Part shown: positions 31,857-44,618 of the stretch, piece after piece
Position numbering within the stretch: position 1 is the first letter of the stretch
Layout of the letters: every line of letters starts with the position of its first letter
Assembly (NCBI GenBank): GCA_023213395.1
Contig: CM041465.1
Coordinates: forward strand, 69,633,741 to 69,697,740
Direction: 5' to 3'
Origin: Cycas panzhihuaensis
Lineage: Eukaryota; Cycadophyta
Length of the DNA: 64,000 nt
Made by a program: the position numbers and the translations under genes
The notes under the pieces: generated by a model
Database searches by the model: none
What the model was told of the DNA's origin: nothing
The model's input: the letters and a program-made list of their open reading frames with translations, nothing else

Positions 31857-34157
31857 TAGAGGAGACTAGTTCCCTCTATTCTGATTTTTTTCTTGTTTAA
31901 AGGAGATTTAAAATGGGTTTTATAACCCCTTGGTGATGACCTTCACTCTCCGAAGGTGATCTAAGGCTTGTTTAAGCTCACAACTGTAGATCAAAGTTTA
32001 TTGGAGAAGTTTTGAAGTCTGGAATAGGGATATTTTTCAAATCTGAATTCTTTTTTGTCAGATAAAGGACTAGTTGGGTGCAACACAAATTGTTGTTACA
32101 AACAATGATTTTCTTTTAAAAATATTATTCTGCTGATATTTTTTCACTCAGATCTGTATTTAGAAACTAATTTAAGCTTAGATTTGTTGTTTCTTTTAGC
32201 ACTAAGAGCTCATTTCCTGTTGTTTTTAACTTGTACCTCGCCGGTTAATTGAGAATCCACTCCGCAAGTGGAAAATTTAAAGCCTTTCTATACCTATAGA
32301 TCTCATAACTAAGTTCCAAATATACTAAGTTAATCCTTGACGGTACTGAGTATTTCTCAAACCATTTTCAATCTCTGCTATCTCACAAATATGGTGTAGG
32401 CTTGATTACATCACTAGGTGTTCTTCACAAACCCCAAAAAGCTCCAAATTGTTAGTGAAGTGCTATTTCTGTGTTCTACAATTTCTGAGAAGGCGCCTCT
32501 CCTCCCTGCGGGTCCCACAGAGTTCGTGCAATGACCAGACGTCACCCTAACTATGCACGGCAACTGCTCCTTTGTTCTCAGGCTGTGCGCCCAGCCAATA
32601 CTTGAAACAACCTGTTCTCTCTCCATACATAACGAAATACTTTCAAACTTGGTGGGACTCATCACAATGGCCATGCGATCCTCTGGCTCTTCTTTCATAT
32701 GAATGTGATGTCTGTACGCGTGGTTTGATCGGGTAAAAGGGTTGCGCAGGGCGCACGATGACGGTGCAATTTTTTTTTTTGATTTTTTTAATCAAAAATT
32801 TAGTTTCTTAACTTTGTGTTTTAAACTTTAGAGTATGTAAATAAGAATATTCTTATTCATATAAATTTTATATGTTCTAAAGCTTTTTAAGTCTTTTAAA
32901 TCACTAAAAATTAATTTTTTAAAACCAAAATCAATGTTTTTTCACTCGCCTTTTCAATTTTTTGACCACATTGACCTCACTTTAGTGAAAAAGGGACTAA
33001 ATCAACTTCTTTCAGTGATTTTTTACATTGAAAAGTGAAATTTTTTCCTTCATTACGCTATTCTTTATTCAAGGCACCTTGCATGGTGACCTTTAGCTTA
33101 ATTTTTCTCAAGGAAAAAATCATCTTTTTTCTCACTTTTGAAGTCAAAAATCCCCTTTGATACTTCGTGATTTCATTAAAGCCCGATGCTAAGTCATTCT
33201 CTCGTCTTTGAAGATTAAAAATACTTGTTTAAAGTGCTTATTAAGGCTCCTTGCATGGTGTCCTTGTTGCTCAAAGTTGCAAAAAATTTGAATTTCAGCC
33301 TTTTGTTTTTTCGGATGTCAAGCTTTAATTAACACTTATTTCATGTTTACAAGTGTTAAAATGCCTGTTAAAAGTGATTTTAAAGTGTTGAAACTTTGTC
33401 AAAGTGATCTTTATCACTATTTCAACACTTTTTCTAAAGCACCTTGCATGGTGACCTGTTGCCCTTAGTCACAAAAATGGCTCAAGAAGACTCTTTACTT
33501 AATAGAATCACTTATTTTGTTGATCGTTGGGACTATTTTTAAATCCCAACACTTGCTGCTTGGTGTTTTCAGTTTGCAAGTGGTCTTCTTCCTTTCACCT
33601 TAAGCATTAAAAGGAACCCACTTGTACTTTTCATCACAAGGCTTTGCTTTGCTTTTTGAGTACGTAGCATCTTTTTCAAGTGCTTACTCTCTCAAACATT
33701 TCTCATTGTACTCAAGAACATTTTTTTACTTGGATTTGATAGCATTATTTCACTTCATAAAGTGCTCTTGTAACAAACACTCCTAAGTGTTCATTTGATG
33801 TACTTGTTTGCTTCTTTTGAAGCTCTTTTCATTGTAAGCTTAATCAAGCATCTCTCATAAAAGTACATCATCTAAGTAAAATAAACTCTAAGTCCACTTT
33901 AATATTCTAAAAAGTGACTTTAAAATCAAGTAGGAGAGGCTTGAAAAAGGTTCAAACCTTGCCTCTGAAATAACTTTAAGCTTGGTGCATTCCCTAAGGG
34001 ACCAATCAACCGTACAGTTAGTGCACAACAATTAAGGTTGCTTGAGGGAAAGGAGGTTTGAAAACGGTGTTATTGGGCTATGAATCCCAAGTAAAGCATG
34101 GTACGTCCATGCAGATCAACCCTACCTGCCTTGTCCTAGATTTAACTTGGCCAACTG
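31857..34157 (+). other. Copia-2 B leader
   Basis: 2.3 kb with the motif trio (33073-33091, 33245-33263, 33438-33456) and the stem-loop at 33526-33550 (one pair lost). No protein domain is seen. Confidence 0.72.
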
Positions 34158-34358
34158 TTGGTTCTCTTCTATAGATCAGAGTTGGACCAACTCTTTAGCC
34201 TAGTCCTCCACCCCTCATCACTCCATTCAGTTGTTAGATCTTCTAGTAAGATCAAAACTGTTGGTTTTGTTAGAAGGTGGAACTTAAATGATGAAAGCTT
34301 TGAGTTTCCAAGTTATCTGCTAGCCTCAAGCCTTATAACTTCAACATTGCTACTATAA
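34158..34358 (+). other. Copia-2 B leader ORF
   Basis: 66 codons, TTG-initiated frame, with LFYRSELDQLFSLVLHPSS, KIKTVGFVRRWNLNDESFEF and PSYLLASSL. It ends just before gag. Counterparts are present in A, C and D. Confidence 0.45.
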
Positions 34359-34360
34359 AT

Positions 34361-35345
34361 ATGCTTAATGCATGTACCATCAAATTAACAAGACAAGACA
34401 ACTATAAAAAATGGAAGAGGATAACACAAAACCTCTTGATAATGAACGAATTTTGGGGTTATGTTTTTGGAAGAATGCCTCAACCCGTACCTGTTGAAGA
34501 TGATGGTGCTATTGTTCATCCTAATCCCACTTGTGTTGCTGCTTGGGAAGCCAAAGATAACATTGCTTTGGCATTTTTACATATAATTATTGGTGTTCAT
34601 ATTGACCAAAATATTATGTGTGCAAAAATTTCTAAGGAAACATGGGATATTTCATCATCTTTGTATGAAAGGCGAGATGAAGCTCGTATTTTGATGGTGA
34701 AAGCCAAATTGCATTCTTTAAAATTTGTCAAGCCTATGTCGACTTTTCTTTCCTCCATAAAGGAGATATGTAATGAATTGAATACATTGGGTAATCCTGC
34801 TTCCAAAGACGAGCTCGTAACAACAATTGTTAAAGCATTGCTTAAAGATTATAACGGATTTATATCATCCACTACACGAGATGGTACACTTAAAAGAATG
34901 TTTTTCAATGAACTTGAAAGTTTGTTGCTTTAAGAGGAGCAGATTTATATTAAGGACGATGATGATAAGCCATCTACTTCAGGAGCATTCATGGCCAAAT
35001 CAAAGGCCAAGCAAAATCCCAAACCATCACTCTCAAAGCAGTTTGGGAACATAAACATTTATTCTTCAAAAACCAATGTTATCTGTCATTATTGTGGCAA
35101 AGCGGGTCACATAGCTCTTGATTGTAGAAAGAAACAAGTAGATCTCTAGCATACACGATGCGATAGCCATGTCGTGAAAGATCGAGACATCGACCATGTC
35201 AACAATTCCAAAGAGACAGAATTTACAAGAACAACAATAGCAGCAACCCCCTCGACCAAATCGAGGAGGTCAAAGAGGAAGGGGGGGTTTAGAGGTGGAA
35301 ATCAATGCCACTTTAATCAATTTGCAGATAAGGATAAGTTATTTT
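34361..35345 (+). pseudogene. Copia-2 B gag
   Basis: 190-codon open frame from MLNACTIKLTRQDNYKKWKR through MNEFWGYVFGRMPQPVPV and SKETWDISSSLYERRDEARI to KRMFFNELESLLL. The first family ATG is ATT here, so translation would start at 34361. After a stop (34931) come the zinc knuckle CHYCGKAGHIALDC (35086-35127) and an RGG tail with another frame change. It is the best kept capsid frame of the four copies. Confidence 0.9.
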
Positions 35346-36660
35346 CTGCTTATCATACCTCCAAGGTGGATCAAACTTGGATCATTAACTCAGGGGCAAC
35401 TCAACACATGACTGGGAGTGAAGAACTCCTTTGTGACACCTTTGTGACATCAAGGAAGGAAAAGGTCAATTAGTGACCTTCGACAACAATGAGTCAGTTA
35501 AGTTTCTGGCATAGGCACAATTGCCCCATTTCATTCTCCTTCCAATCCTTCATCCACATTTCCCAATGGCAATGCCTATTTTATACCTTCCATGCAGAAG
35601 AGTTTGCTATCTATTAACAAATTGGACAAGCAACAGATGAGCATTTTGTTTAAAAATGGGTAATGTGTAATAAGTGACAAGAATGATCAAGTAGTGGTTA
35701 TTGGGCATGAGGATCATGGTCTTTACAAGTTGGATGCTAATAATATAATACTTGATTCTGCTTACTCTGGTTCTATTGTCACTCAATCTTTGTCCAAGAT
35801 GCAACTTTGGCATCAACGTCAAGGCCACTTGAGCTTAGATAATATCAAACAAATGGTGAACAAGAATATGGTGCATGGGCTTCCAAAGTTGTATGGCTCA
35901 AAATGTCTTTGTGAAGCATGTATAATGGGGATACAACATCGCTTGCCTTTCCCTAAAGGCAAAGCTTGGCGTGCATCGTATCTTTTGTAGTCGATACATT
36001 CGGATTTGTGTGGACCTATGTCCGCCGCATCCTTTGGAGGAGCATTGTATTACATCTCCTTCACTGACGATTTCTCCCACAAAGTTTGGGTTTACTTCAT
36101 CAAACACAAATCTGAAGCATTCCAAAAATTTAAGGAATTCAAACTTCAAGTGGAGAACGAGTCTGGCCATTCAATCAAAATTCTAAGGTCAGACAATGGA
36201 GGTGAATTCACTTCCAAGGAATTTACCCAATTCTGTAAGGATAACGGCATTCAGAGACAGCATATCATTCCTCATACTTCTCAACAAAACGGAGTCTCTG
36301 AAACGATGAATAGAACCTAACAAAGCCAAAGCAATGATGCATGCAAATGGACTCACTCGAGGTTACTGGGCAGAGGCATTCCACACAGCTACCTATGTAG
36401 CAAATCGGAGTCCAACTTTAGCAGTCATTGACATCACACCAGAGAAGGCTTGGTCTGACAAAAAACCAACTGTCAACCATTTGAGGACATTTGGTTGCAC
36501 TGCTTATATGCACATCCCCAATCAACAAAGATCAAAATTAGACAAACATAGTCTAAAATGCATTTTTGTGGGTTATGCCATTCATAGCAAAGCTTACAAG
36601 TTGTATGATCCCATTGGAAAGAAAATGCATCTCTCAAGAGATATAATCTTTGCTAAGATG
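35346..36660 (+). pseudogene. Copia-2 B protease and integrase
   Basis: The protease motif reads WIINSGATQHMTG: the catalytic Asp is Asn. A small duplication ('ctttgtgacac') near 35430-35450 and a stop at 35473 break it. The integrase finger (LWHQRQGHLSLDNIKQMV, CLCEACIMGIQHRLPF) is changed at one His-side residue. After a stop, the core keeps HSDLCGPMSAASFGG, LRSDNGGEFTSKEF and NGVSETMNR, so D, D and E are all present. A deletion after MNRT (36320) and a frameshift near 36655 affect the C-terminus. Confidence 0.9.
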
Positions 36661-37647
36661 ATCACAAGAAGTTGGATTCAGCATCCATCCAACCTCCTAT
36701 TGATAAAGACAAAAAGATTGTTGAGGCTTTCCTTCCCTCTCAATCTTCCACTCCATGCACACCATCTGCACCTGCTGGTCCGTCCACATCATCAGAATCG
36801 GCTCCACTTGATCCTAGTACATCTTCTGTTGATCAACCACTTAGACTGGAAGATCTTGAGGTTCAAGTTACATCAATCAAAAAGTTGCCCAAATGGTATT
36901 CTCAGACTGTTCAGGATGGCCAGCTTGTTGAAGGAAAATGTCCATCAAAATATAGGTAGCAAACCAATTATGCACTTATGGCTGAAGTGTTTTGTGTTAA
37001 TGAGCTTTCCACTTTTGAGGAGGCTTCTAAAAATGAAAATTGGAAGGCTACCATGGATGAAGAAATTCATTCAATCGAAAAGAATGGGACTTGGGATTTG
37101 GTTGCATTGCCTAAATATAAACAAGCAATCAGTTGCAAATGGGTCTACAAGACCAAATTCCATTATGATGGTACACTTAAGCGCTAGAAGGCTCGCCTTG
37201 TTGCAAAAGGCTTCAAACAAAAAGAAGGCATAGATCATGAAGAGACTTTTGCACCTGTCGTCAACATGAACACCATCGGACTCATCTTGGCCTTAGTAGC
37301 TCAATGTAAATGGTCGGTTTATCAGATGGATATGAAAAGCGCCTTTCTCAATGGCGATCTTCAAGAGGAGGTATACTTGGAGCAACCTCCTGGTTACAAA
37401 GTACAAGGCAAGGAGCACTTAGTTTGTCACCTAAGAAAGGCGTTGTATGGTTTGAAACAAGCTCCAAGAGCATGGTACTCAAAGATCGATGACTATTTTT
37501 TGAGAGACTATGTACTTGTACATCAAAGTTAGGAAAGACCATGCTATCTTCATTGTCTTGTATGTTGATGACTTAGTGATCACTAGTAAGGACACTATGA
37601 TGGTACATATTCTCCAAGATGATTTGAAGAGGAGTTTCGAGATGACA
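36661..37647 (+). pseudogene. Copia-2 B reverse transcriptase, 3' truncated
   Basis: Linker PSQSSTPCTPSAPAGPSTSS, then ENWKATMDEEIHSIEKNGTW and CKWVYKTKFHYDGTLKR with a stop. [20 protein letters not shown] (first Asp) and [17 protein letters not shown] follow, then a frame change and YVDD at 37561-37572. The domain is cut at the FEMTDL block, where copy C's truncated LTR begins. Confidence 0.9.
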
Positions 37648-37831
37648 GATCTAATGTGAGCAAAAATGCATGAGGGTCCATTTGACCCTTTAGTGACAAC
37701 GTTGTGTCACTAGAAAGAATGTGGGTGTGCACTTTATCACTTAAGTGATAAGTCACCCCTAAAGTAAAAAGTACATATATTACATGAAAATAAAAGTACA
37801 TTATCTTAACATGTAAACATAAGGTTTAACA
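37648..37831 (-). repeat. Copia-2 C 3' LTR, truncated
   Basis: Matches 44435-44618 almost base for base and contains TTATCACTTAAGTGATAA (37734-37751). The remaining 350 bp are deleted. Confidence 0.9.
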
Positions 37832-39200
37832 CCCCGCCTTACTGTTTACAATGTTAAGTCGAACGCCAAGACTATCTCTGAATCTTACAAACTTTTCTCT
37901 ACCAAGAGGCTTGGTAAAGATGTCTACCCCGCTCCTCTCGTAGGTCTCAGCATCGAGGTTGATCTCACCATTCTACACATGCTCTCTGATGAAGTGATGA
38001 TGAACCTCGATGTGTTTTGTCCGCGCATGAAAGACTGGATTCTTAGCTAACTTGAGCACACTTTGATTGTCGCAATGTATCCTGGTGGGGTGACCGCCAA
38101 GTCCAAGTTCCCCAAGAATCCGTCGTAGCGGATAGCCTTACAAGTCGCACCGATCGCACTTTGTACTCAGCTTTGGTGGAGGACAAGGTAACATTGGGTT
38201 GCTTCTTGCAACTCCACGAAACAACCATCGAGCTAAGGGAAAACAAGATCCCGAGGTTGATTTCCGCTATCTTGGCAACTCGCCTAATCGTAGTCTGAGA
38301 ACCCTTCCAGAGTGAAGTTCTCATTATGTGCATACTCAAGGCCATGCTGCAATGTGCCTTTGATGTACGTAAGTATGCATTTGGCTACATTCTAGTGTAT
38401 CTGATTGGGTTGAGACATGTAACGTGAGCAAATCCCAACAACAAATGAAATATCCGGTCAAGTGTTGGTGAGATAAATGAGACTCCCAATCAACTACCGG
38501 TAAAGTGTGGATCTCGGTGCGCCTTCCTCATTGAGAGTAAGCTTATATCCATTCTCCATAGGTGTAGGCGTTGATTTGCAGTCGTGCATCCTGAACCGCT
38601 GCAAAATGTCCCAAGAATATTTCGCTTGGGAGATGAAGATATAGCCTGGCTGTTGCCATATCTCAAAGCCCAAAAAATAATGGAGAAGTCCAAGATCTGT
38701 CATATCAAAACTTCTCTTTAACTCATCTTGGAGAATATGAATCATCTTAGTGTCACTACCAGTGATCACTAAGTCATCTACATACAAGGCAACAAAAATT
38801 ACATGGTTCTTTTCATTTTTTATATACAGATTAGGATCTGAAGTAGATCGATGAAACCCATGTCTCAAGAAGTAGTCATCGATCTTCGAGTACCATGCCC
38901 TTGGAGCTTGCTTCAAGCCATATAACGCCTTTTTTAGGCGATATACAAGATGCTCCTTGCCTTGTATTTTGTAACCGGGAGGTTGCTCCAAATATACCTC
39001 CTCCTGAAGATCGCCATTAACAAAGGCGCTCTTCACGTCCATCCGTAAGCAGGCCATTTGCATTGAGCAGCTAAGGCCAAGAGAAGTCTGATGGTATTCA
39101 TGTTCGCCACTGGTGCAAAAGTTTCTTCATAATCTATGCCTTCTTTTGTTTAAATCCTTTTGCGACATAAGGGTGCTTTCGCTTTTAAGTGAACCATCAG
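37832..39200 (-). pseudogene. Copia-2 C RT and RNase H
   Basis: RT blocks on the minus strand: [20 protein letters not shown] (first Asp, about 39050), [20 protein letters not shown] and YVDD at 38773-38784 inside a 189-codon open frame (39063-38494). RNase H follows with DISFVVGICSRYMSQPNQ-type text, a degraded DSDWA region near 38290, FSLSSMVVSWSCKKQPNVTL with SSTKAEY (about 38200), HARTKHIEVHHHFIREHV-type text near 38010 and the C-terminal NIVNSK before the purine tract. It has multiple frame changes. Confidence 0.88.
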
Positions 39201-40560
39201 AATGGAATTTGGTCTTGTAGACCCATTTGCAACTGATTGCCTGTTTGTGTTTAGGCAATTCTACCAAATTCCAACTTCCATTCTTTTCAATAGAATGGAT
39301 TTCTTCATCCATGGCAGCCTTCCAATTTTCATTTTTAGAAGCCTCCTCAAAAGTGGAAGGCTCATCAAAACAAAGCACTTTAGCCATAAGTGCATAATTG
39401 GTTTGCTGTCGATATTTAGATGGACGTTTTCCTTCAATGATGTGACCGTCCTGAACTGTTTGTGTGTACCATTTGGGTAACTTTTGAATTGAAATTACTT
39501 GAACCTCAATATCTTCTGGTGTAAGTGGTTGGTCAACAGAAGATGTGCTTGGATCAAGTGGAGCAAATTTAGTTGAAGTAGACGGTCCACCGTGCGGATG
39601 ATGAACATGGTGTAAAGGATTGAGAGGAAGGAAGGCCTCAACAATCTTCTTGCCTTTGTCAATGGGAGGTTGCATGGATGCTGCTTTGCACCTCCTTGTG
39701 ATCTTCTTCAAGAAAGATGACATCTCTTGAGAGATGCATTTTCTTCCCTATTGGATCATACAACTTGTAGGCTTTGCTGTGAATGGCATACCCTACAAAG
39801 ACGCATTTTAGACTATGTTTGTCTAATTTCTTACTTTCTTGATCGAGAATGTGCATATAAGCAAAGGCACCCAAAAGTCCTCAAATGGTCGATGAGGCTT
39901 TTGCCGCACCATGTCTCCTCGGGTGTCATGTTGGTGATCGCTATAGTAGGATGCGATTGGCCACATAAGCGGTGGTGAAATGCTTGAAGAAGCTTGAGTG
40001 AGTCCTTGTGCATGCATCATAGCTTTGGCTTTATTGGCCAAAGTTCTGTTCACCCGTTCGGAGACTCCATTTTGTTGAGGAGAACGAGGTATCGTCAGTT
40101 GTCTCCGAATGTCGTTATCCTTGCAGTATTGGGTGAATTCATTTGATGTAAATTCACCTCCATTGTCTATCCTGAATGTTTTGATTGAATGGCCAGACTC
40201 ATTTTCCACTTCAAGTTTGAATTCTTTGAACTTGGAAAATGCTTCAGATTTGTGTTTGATGAAATAGACCCAAACTTTGTGAGAAAAGTCATCAATGAAG
40301 GAGATGTAATACAAAGCTCCTCCAAAAGATGATGTGGACATAGGTCCACACAACCGAATGTACTAGGCGCAAAGATGTGATGCATGCCACGCTTTGCCTT
40401 TAGGAAAGGCGATGCCGAAGTTCCCATAATGCACGCTTCACAAAGACATTTTGTTCCATAGATCTTTGGAAGCCCATGTACCATGTTTTTGTTTATCATC
40501 TACCTCAAATTGTCTAAAGCTCAAATGGCCTAGACGTTGATGCCAAAGTTGCATCTTGGA
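39201..40560 (-). pseudogene. Copia-2 C integrase and RT start
   Basis: The finger (LWHQRLGHLSF, CLCEACIMGT) lies at about 40560-40430. The core frame 40353-39823 has CGPMSTSSFGGALYYISFID, FRIDNGGEFTSNEF and NGVSERVNRTLANKAKAM with the catalytic Glu intact. The C-terminal domain is frame-shifted (39874-39659: SKLDKHSLKC-like, YDPIGKKMHLSRDVIFLEED). The RT start at 39723-39200 includes the linker, ENWKAAMDEEIHSIEKNGSW and CKWVYKTKFHSDGSLK. Confidence 0.88.
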
Positions 40561-40985
40561 CAAGTAAGGAGTGACAATGGAACCAGAGTAAGCAGAATCA
40601 AGTGTTATATTATTTGCATCCAACTTGTAGAGGCCTTGATCCTCATAGCCAACAGCTACTACTTGGTCTTCTTTGTCACTAATTATATATTTCTCGTTTT
40701 GGAACAATACACTCATCTGTTGCTTGTCCAACTTGCTAACAGATAGTAAATTTTTGTCCATTGAAGGTATTAAATAGGCATTGCCATCGGGAAATGTGGA
40801 GGAAGGATTTGATGAAGAAGAAAATGGAGTTATTGTGCCTACTCCAGAAATTTTGATAGATTGATTATTCCCAAAGGTCACCGATTGACCTTTGCCTTCC
40901 TTGATGTTGGTGAGGAGCTCTTCACTTCCGGTCATGTGTTGTGAAGCTCGAATCAATAATCCAAGTTTCATCAACCTTGATGTCG
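40561..40985 (-). pseudogene. Copia-2 C protease
   Basis: The open frame 40974-40438 begins at the damaged active site: upstream text gives ETWIIDS, then a small deletion shifts to RASQHMTGSEELL, so D-S-G-A is broken. SVTFGNNQSIKISGVGTI, YLIPSMDKNLLSVSKLDKQQ and LFQNEKYIISDKEDQ follow. Confidence 0.86.
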
Positions 40986-41001
40986 ATATGCATGTAATGT
41001 A

Positions 41002-41935
41002 TTGTCTTCATCGCAACCGATTAAAGTGGCGTTGATTGCCACCTCGAAACCCCCTTCCTCTTTGACCTCCTCGATAGGCACCTCGATTTGGTCGAGGGGT
41101 TGTTATTGTCTTGAAACCACCGCTAGTACCGGGCGTGGGCTTCGTTGTTGGCGTAGATCCGCTTGCTTTTTCTCGACAATCGGGTGCTATGTGGCGGGTT
41201 TGCCACAATAATGACATACAACATTGGTCCTTGAAGACCTAATGTTCATGTTCCCAAACCGCTTTGAAAGTGCAGTTTGGGTTGCTTGGCCTTTGAATTG
41301 GCCGTGAATGCACCTGATGTAGATGGTTCCTCCTCATTATCCTTAGTGTAGATTTGTTCTTCTTGAAGTATCAGACTTTCAAATTTGTTGAATGTCATAG
41401 TTTTGAGAGAACCATCTCTTGTAGTAGACGAAATGAAGCCATTGTAGTCTTTCGGTAAGGCTTTGGTGATGGATGTGATCAATTCATCCCTTGTCGCTGG
41501 ACTTCCAAGTGTATTCAATTCATTACATACCTCCTTGATGGAGGAAAGAAAAGCCGACATGGGCTTGATAAACTTAACAAAATACAATTTTGCCTTAACC
41601 ATTAAAATGCGAGCTTGATCTCGCCTTTCATATAATGAGGACAAAGTGTCCCAAGCTTCCTTAGAAGTTTTAGCACCAAAGAATATTCGATCTACATGCA
41701 CATCAACAATCATGTGAAGGAATGCCAAAGCAATTTCATCTTTGGCTTCCCAAGCAAAGCATCATCGTTGCACAAGAACATTTCCATTGGTAATGTGTCG
41801 GTCGAGGTAATCTCGAAACATAACTCCAAAATTGCTCATGATTAGCAAGTTCTGAGTGAGTCTCTTCCATTCTTGATAATTGTCTTGTCCTGTTAACCGA
41901 ATGGTGCATGCATTTAGCATGTTTATGGCAGCCAT
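41002..41935 (-). pseudogene. Copia-2 C gag
   Basis: The ATG at 41935 (minus) opens MAAINMLNACTIRLTGQDNY-type text. Then FLHMIVDVHVDRIFFGAKTS, KEAWDTLSSLYERRDQARIL, LNTLGSPATRDELITSITKA and FNKFESLILQEEQIYTKDNE run in a 160-codon frame (41728-41246). The zinc knuckle (CHYCGK/HIAPDCREK, about 41215-41170) is frame-shifted. The usual Gln-rich stretch is replaced by a short Thr/Pro-rich one. Confidence 0.87.
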
Positions 41936-41939
41936 GTTT

Positions 41940-42125
41940 CAGTTTATAAAAGCTTGAAGCTAGCAGATAACTTGGAAATGCAAAACTTTCGTCGCTTAAG
42001 TTCCACCTTCTAACGAAACCAACAAATTCGATCTTACTAGAAGATCCAACAACTGAATGGAATGATGAGGGGTGGAAGACTAAGCTATGGAGTTGGTCCA
42101 ACTTGATCTTATAGAGGAGATCCAA
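41940..42125 (-). other. Copia-2 C leader ORF
   Basis: Minus frame LLYKIKLDQLHSLVFHPSS, EFVGFVRRWNLSDESFAF, PSYLLASS. It continues past the gag start in another frame. The same ORF is present in A, B and D. Confidence 0.45.
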
Positions 42126-42730
42126 TTGTTGGCCAAGTTAAATCTAGGACAAGGCAGGTATGGTTGATCTGCATGGAGGTACCATGCTTTCCCTAGGATT
42201 CACAGCCCCAATAACACCCTTTTCGAACCTCCTTTCCCTCAAGCAACCTTAATTGTCATGCACGACCAGACGGCCGCTTGGTCCCTAGGGAATGCACCAA
42301 GCTTAAGGTTAATTTAGAGGCAAGGTTTGAACCTTTTTCGAGCCTCTCCAACAGATTTTAAGTCACTTTTTAGTAGATTTTAAAGTGAACTTAGGTTTCT
42401 TTTTGCTTGGAAAATGTACTTATAAAAATGCTTTGATTAAGCTTTACAATAAGAGTGGCTTCAAGAGGAAGCAATGTAAGTACATGAATATGAACACTTA
42501 TAGTGTTTTTACAATGAGCACTTTAATGAAATGTAGTGCTATGTTGATCCAAGTAAGAAATCAAATGCTTGATTACAATAAGTTTTGCAAAGTACTTTTT
42601 GAAAAAAGAGCTTAAGTGCTGAAAGAAGTAATGCAAAACTTGTGATGAAGATACAAGTGGGTTCCTTTTAATGTTGAAAAAGTGAAGGTAACAGAACCAC
42701 TTGCATGAAAATGGACATCAAGCACCAAGT

Positions 42731-42755
42731 GTTGGGACTTTAAATTAGTCCCAAC
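42731..42755 (-). other. Conserved leader stem-loop (copy C)
   Basis: GTTGGGACT-TTAAATT-AGTCCCAAC, a perfect 9-bp stem. Confidence 0.8.
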
Positions 42756-43252
42756 GATCAAAAGAAAAGTGATTTTTATTAAGTACAAAGTGTATTTGAG
42801 CCCTCTTTGAGACTAAGGGCATTAGGTCACCATGCAAGGTGCCTTAAAAGTGTTAAGTATCATTTTTTGATATAAAAACACTTAAAATCACTTCACAAGG
42901 AAAAGTGTTGTTCCAAATGATTTTGATGATCAGTTTGCTTCTTGAAAAAAAGGAAGATAACCTTCAGGAAAGGATCGTTTTCAGTTTCGCAGTGCCAGAG
43001 CTCTATTGATAGAGTGTGATGCCACTTCCTTTCAATGTAATTGACTCATAAAAGTCACAGCATGACTTTTTTTGAATTTAGCAGCACAGACTTCATAAAA
43101 GCAGAGAACCGTAACCGCCTAATGGCGAGTGCAGGCTATCCCGACATCGAGTAGATGACAAAGCGCTTTGGTCAAAACCAGCTAGAGGATCTGACCGATT
43201 TACGTGCAGACTTACCAGTGTAATTACCTGTGCTAGAAGAATTACTAGGCAG

Positions 43253-43513
43253 AGTTCATAACAGCACAGAGTGCAGATTTTACCAGTGATTTCGTAATTA
43301 CAGCAGATTTCATAACAGCACAGAGTGCAGATTTTATAACAACACAGAGGCAGATTTTATAACACCACAGAGGCAGATTTTATAACAGCACAGAGGCAGA
43401 TTTTACCAGTCAGAGGACTGATTTACCAGCACAGCATTCAGATTTACCAGTCAGAGGACTGATTTACCAGCATTCAGCATTCAGATTTACCAGTCAGAGG
43501 ACTGATTTACCAG
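43253..43513. repeat. Compound minisatellite in copy C leader
   Basis: First a run of 'gcagattttataacagcacagag'-like units (about 21-24 bp, roughly five, 43253-43400). Then three units built on 'cagatttaccagtcagagga' plus 'ctgatttaccag' (43400-43513). CAGTC-AGAG-GACTG inside the second unit can form a small hairpin. It is absent from A, B and D. Confidence 0.8.
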
Positions 43514-44070
43514 ACTAGGGGTGTGAGAAAGACACCCTGTTGTGTGACAATGTCCAGCAGTGAAGAGGAGGACAACTTGAAATTTTCTGAAAAAAAGTTT
43601 TCAGTACAGAGGGTAGATCTCTTCAATAAACAAATTAGGTTCGATCGTAACAACGGATCAATAATTTTCAATGTAGATCCGAGAGGACTTGAGTATTTCA
43701 AACCATAGAAAATAATGATCTAAGCTTAAACCAACTCCCGCTTGCGGATATAGAAAATATTTAAAAAGAAAACAAAATCCCTCCTTTTTTCAAGGAAAAA
43801 CTTGTTCTCATACAAACTCCTTAGATCTCGCTTTTAGATTTACAAATCACTTTGTGACAATTTGTCCGCACCCAACAAGATCTTTGTAAAAAGATTAGAA
43901 CATAACCCACTCCGACCTTTAAAAAAATAGCTCCAAACACTTGAACCTCGCAAAAACTTCAAACAAACCTTGATCGCCTTGGTGCGAAGGTCGTCACCAA
44001 GTGTTTGTAGGCTTTCTCCAGATCTCCTTGAGCAACAAGAAAATGTAATAGAGGAGCTAGTCTCCTCTTG

Positions 44071-44082
44071 CTCGATACCAAA
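44071..44082 (-). other. Copia-2 C primer-binding site
   Basis: The minus strand reads TTTGGTATCGAG, the family PBS with one base lost. Confidence 0.8.
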
Positions 44083-44618
44083 TGTGAAAAGAGGCTAGAT
44101 GGCCTCAGGTCCTAGATCTAGAAACTAGGATCACTCTAGTTCTAGTTGCGTAAATACTAACAGTATAATAATCTCAAGGTAAAGAGAAAGCAAAGAGACA
44201 AAACATGAATGAAGGAGCAAGAGAAAATGATACCCAATATGGAGTTGAATTGGTCCAACCTCCAAAGAATGAACAATTTGATTAGCAATCGACAAAGATA
44301 ACACGTACTCCAACTCTCTTATGAGACAATGAGGAGAGGTCTCATTATATAGAGTGAATGAGAGACCTAAGGCCTTGGATGTTTGACAAGCGTCAAACAT
44401 CCAAGATACATGCTGCATGGGACATGTGTCCTTTTGCTCTCATGTGAGCAAAATGCATGAGGGTCCATTTGACCCTTTAGTGACAACGTTGTGTCACTAG
44501 AAAGAATGTGGGTGTGCACTTTATCACTTAAGTGATAAGTCACCCCTAAAGTAAAAAGTACACATATTACATGAAAATAAAAGTACATTATCTTAACATG
44601 TAAACATAAGGTTTAACA
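44083..44618 (-). repeat. Copia-2 C 5' LTR
   Basis: 536 bp. The minus strand runs TGTTAAACC to TTTTCACA. It carries the inverted repeat GGATGTTTGAC...GTCAAACATCC (44377-44402) and the palindrome at 44521-44538. Confidence 0.92.

Larger units (their letters stand above)
42126..44070 (-). other. Copia-2 C leader, partly replaced
   Basis: It contains the stem-loop (42731-42755, perfect) and one motif copy (42825-42843). From about 42900 to 43700 it differs from A, B and D and holds a minisatellite. This part was probably gained by insertion or recombination. Confidence 0.65.
37648..44618 (-). mobile_element. Copia-2 copy C, minus strand, nested in B
   Basis: 5' LTR at 44083-44618 (right), PBS, leader, gag-pol and a 3' LTR of which only 184 bp remain (37648-37831). 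B sequence lies on both sides. The right target caaac (44619-44623) belongs to B's RNase H. The left target and about 350 bp of LTR are gone together with part of B, consistent with one deletion across the junction. Confidence 0.9.
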
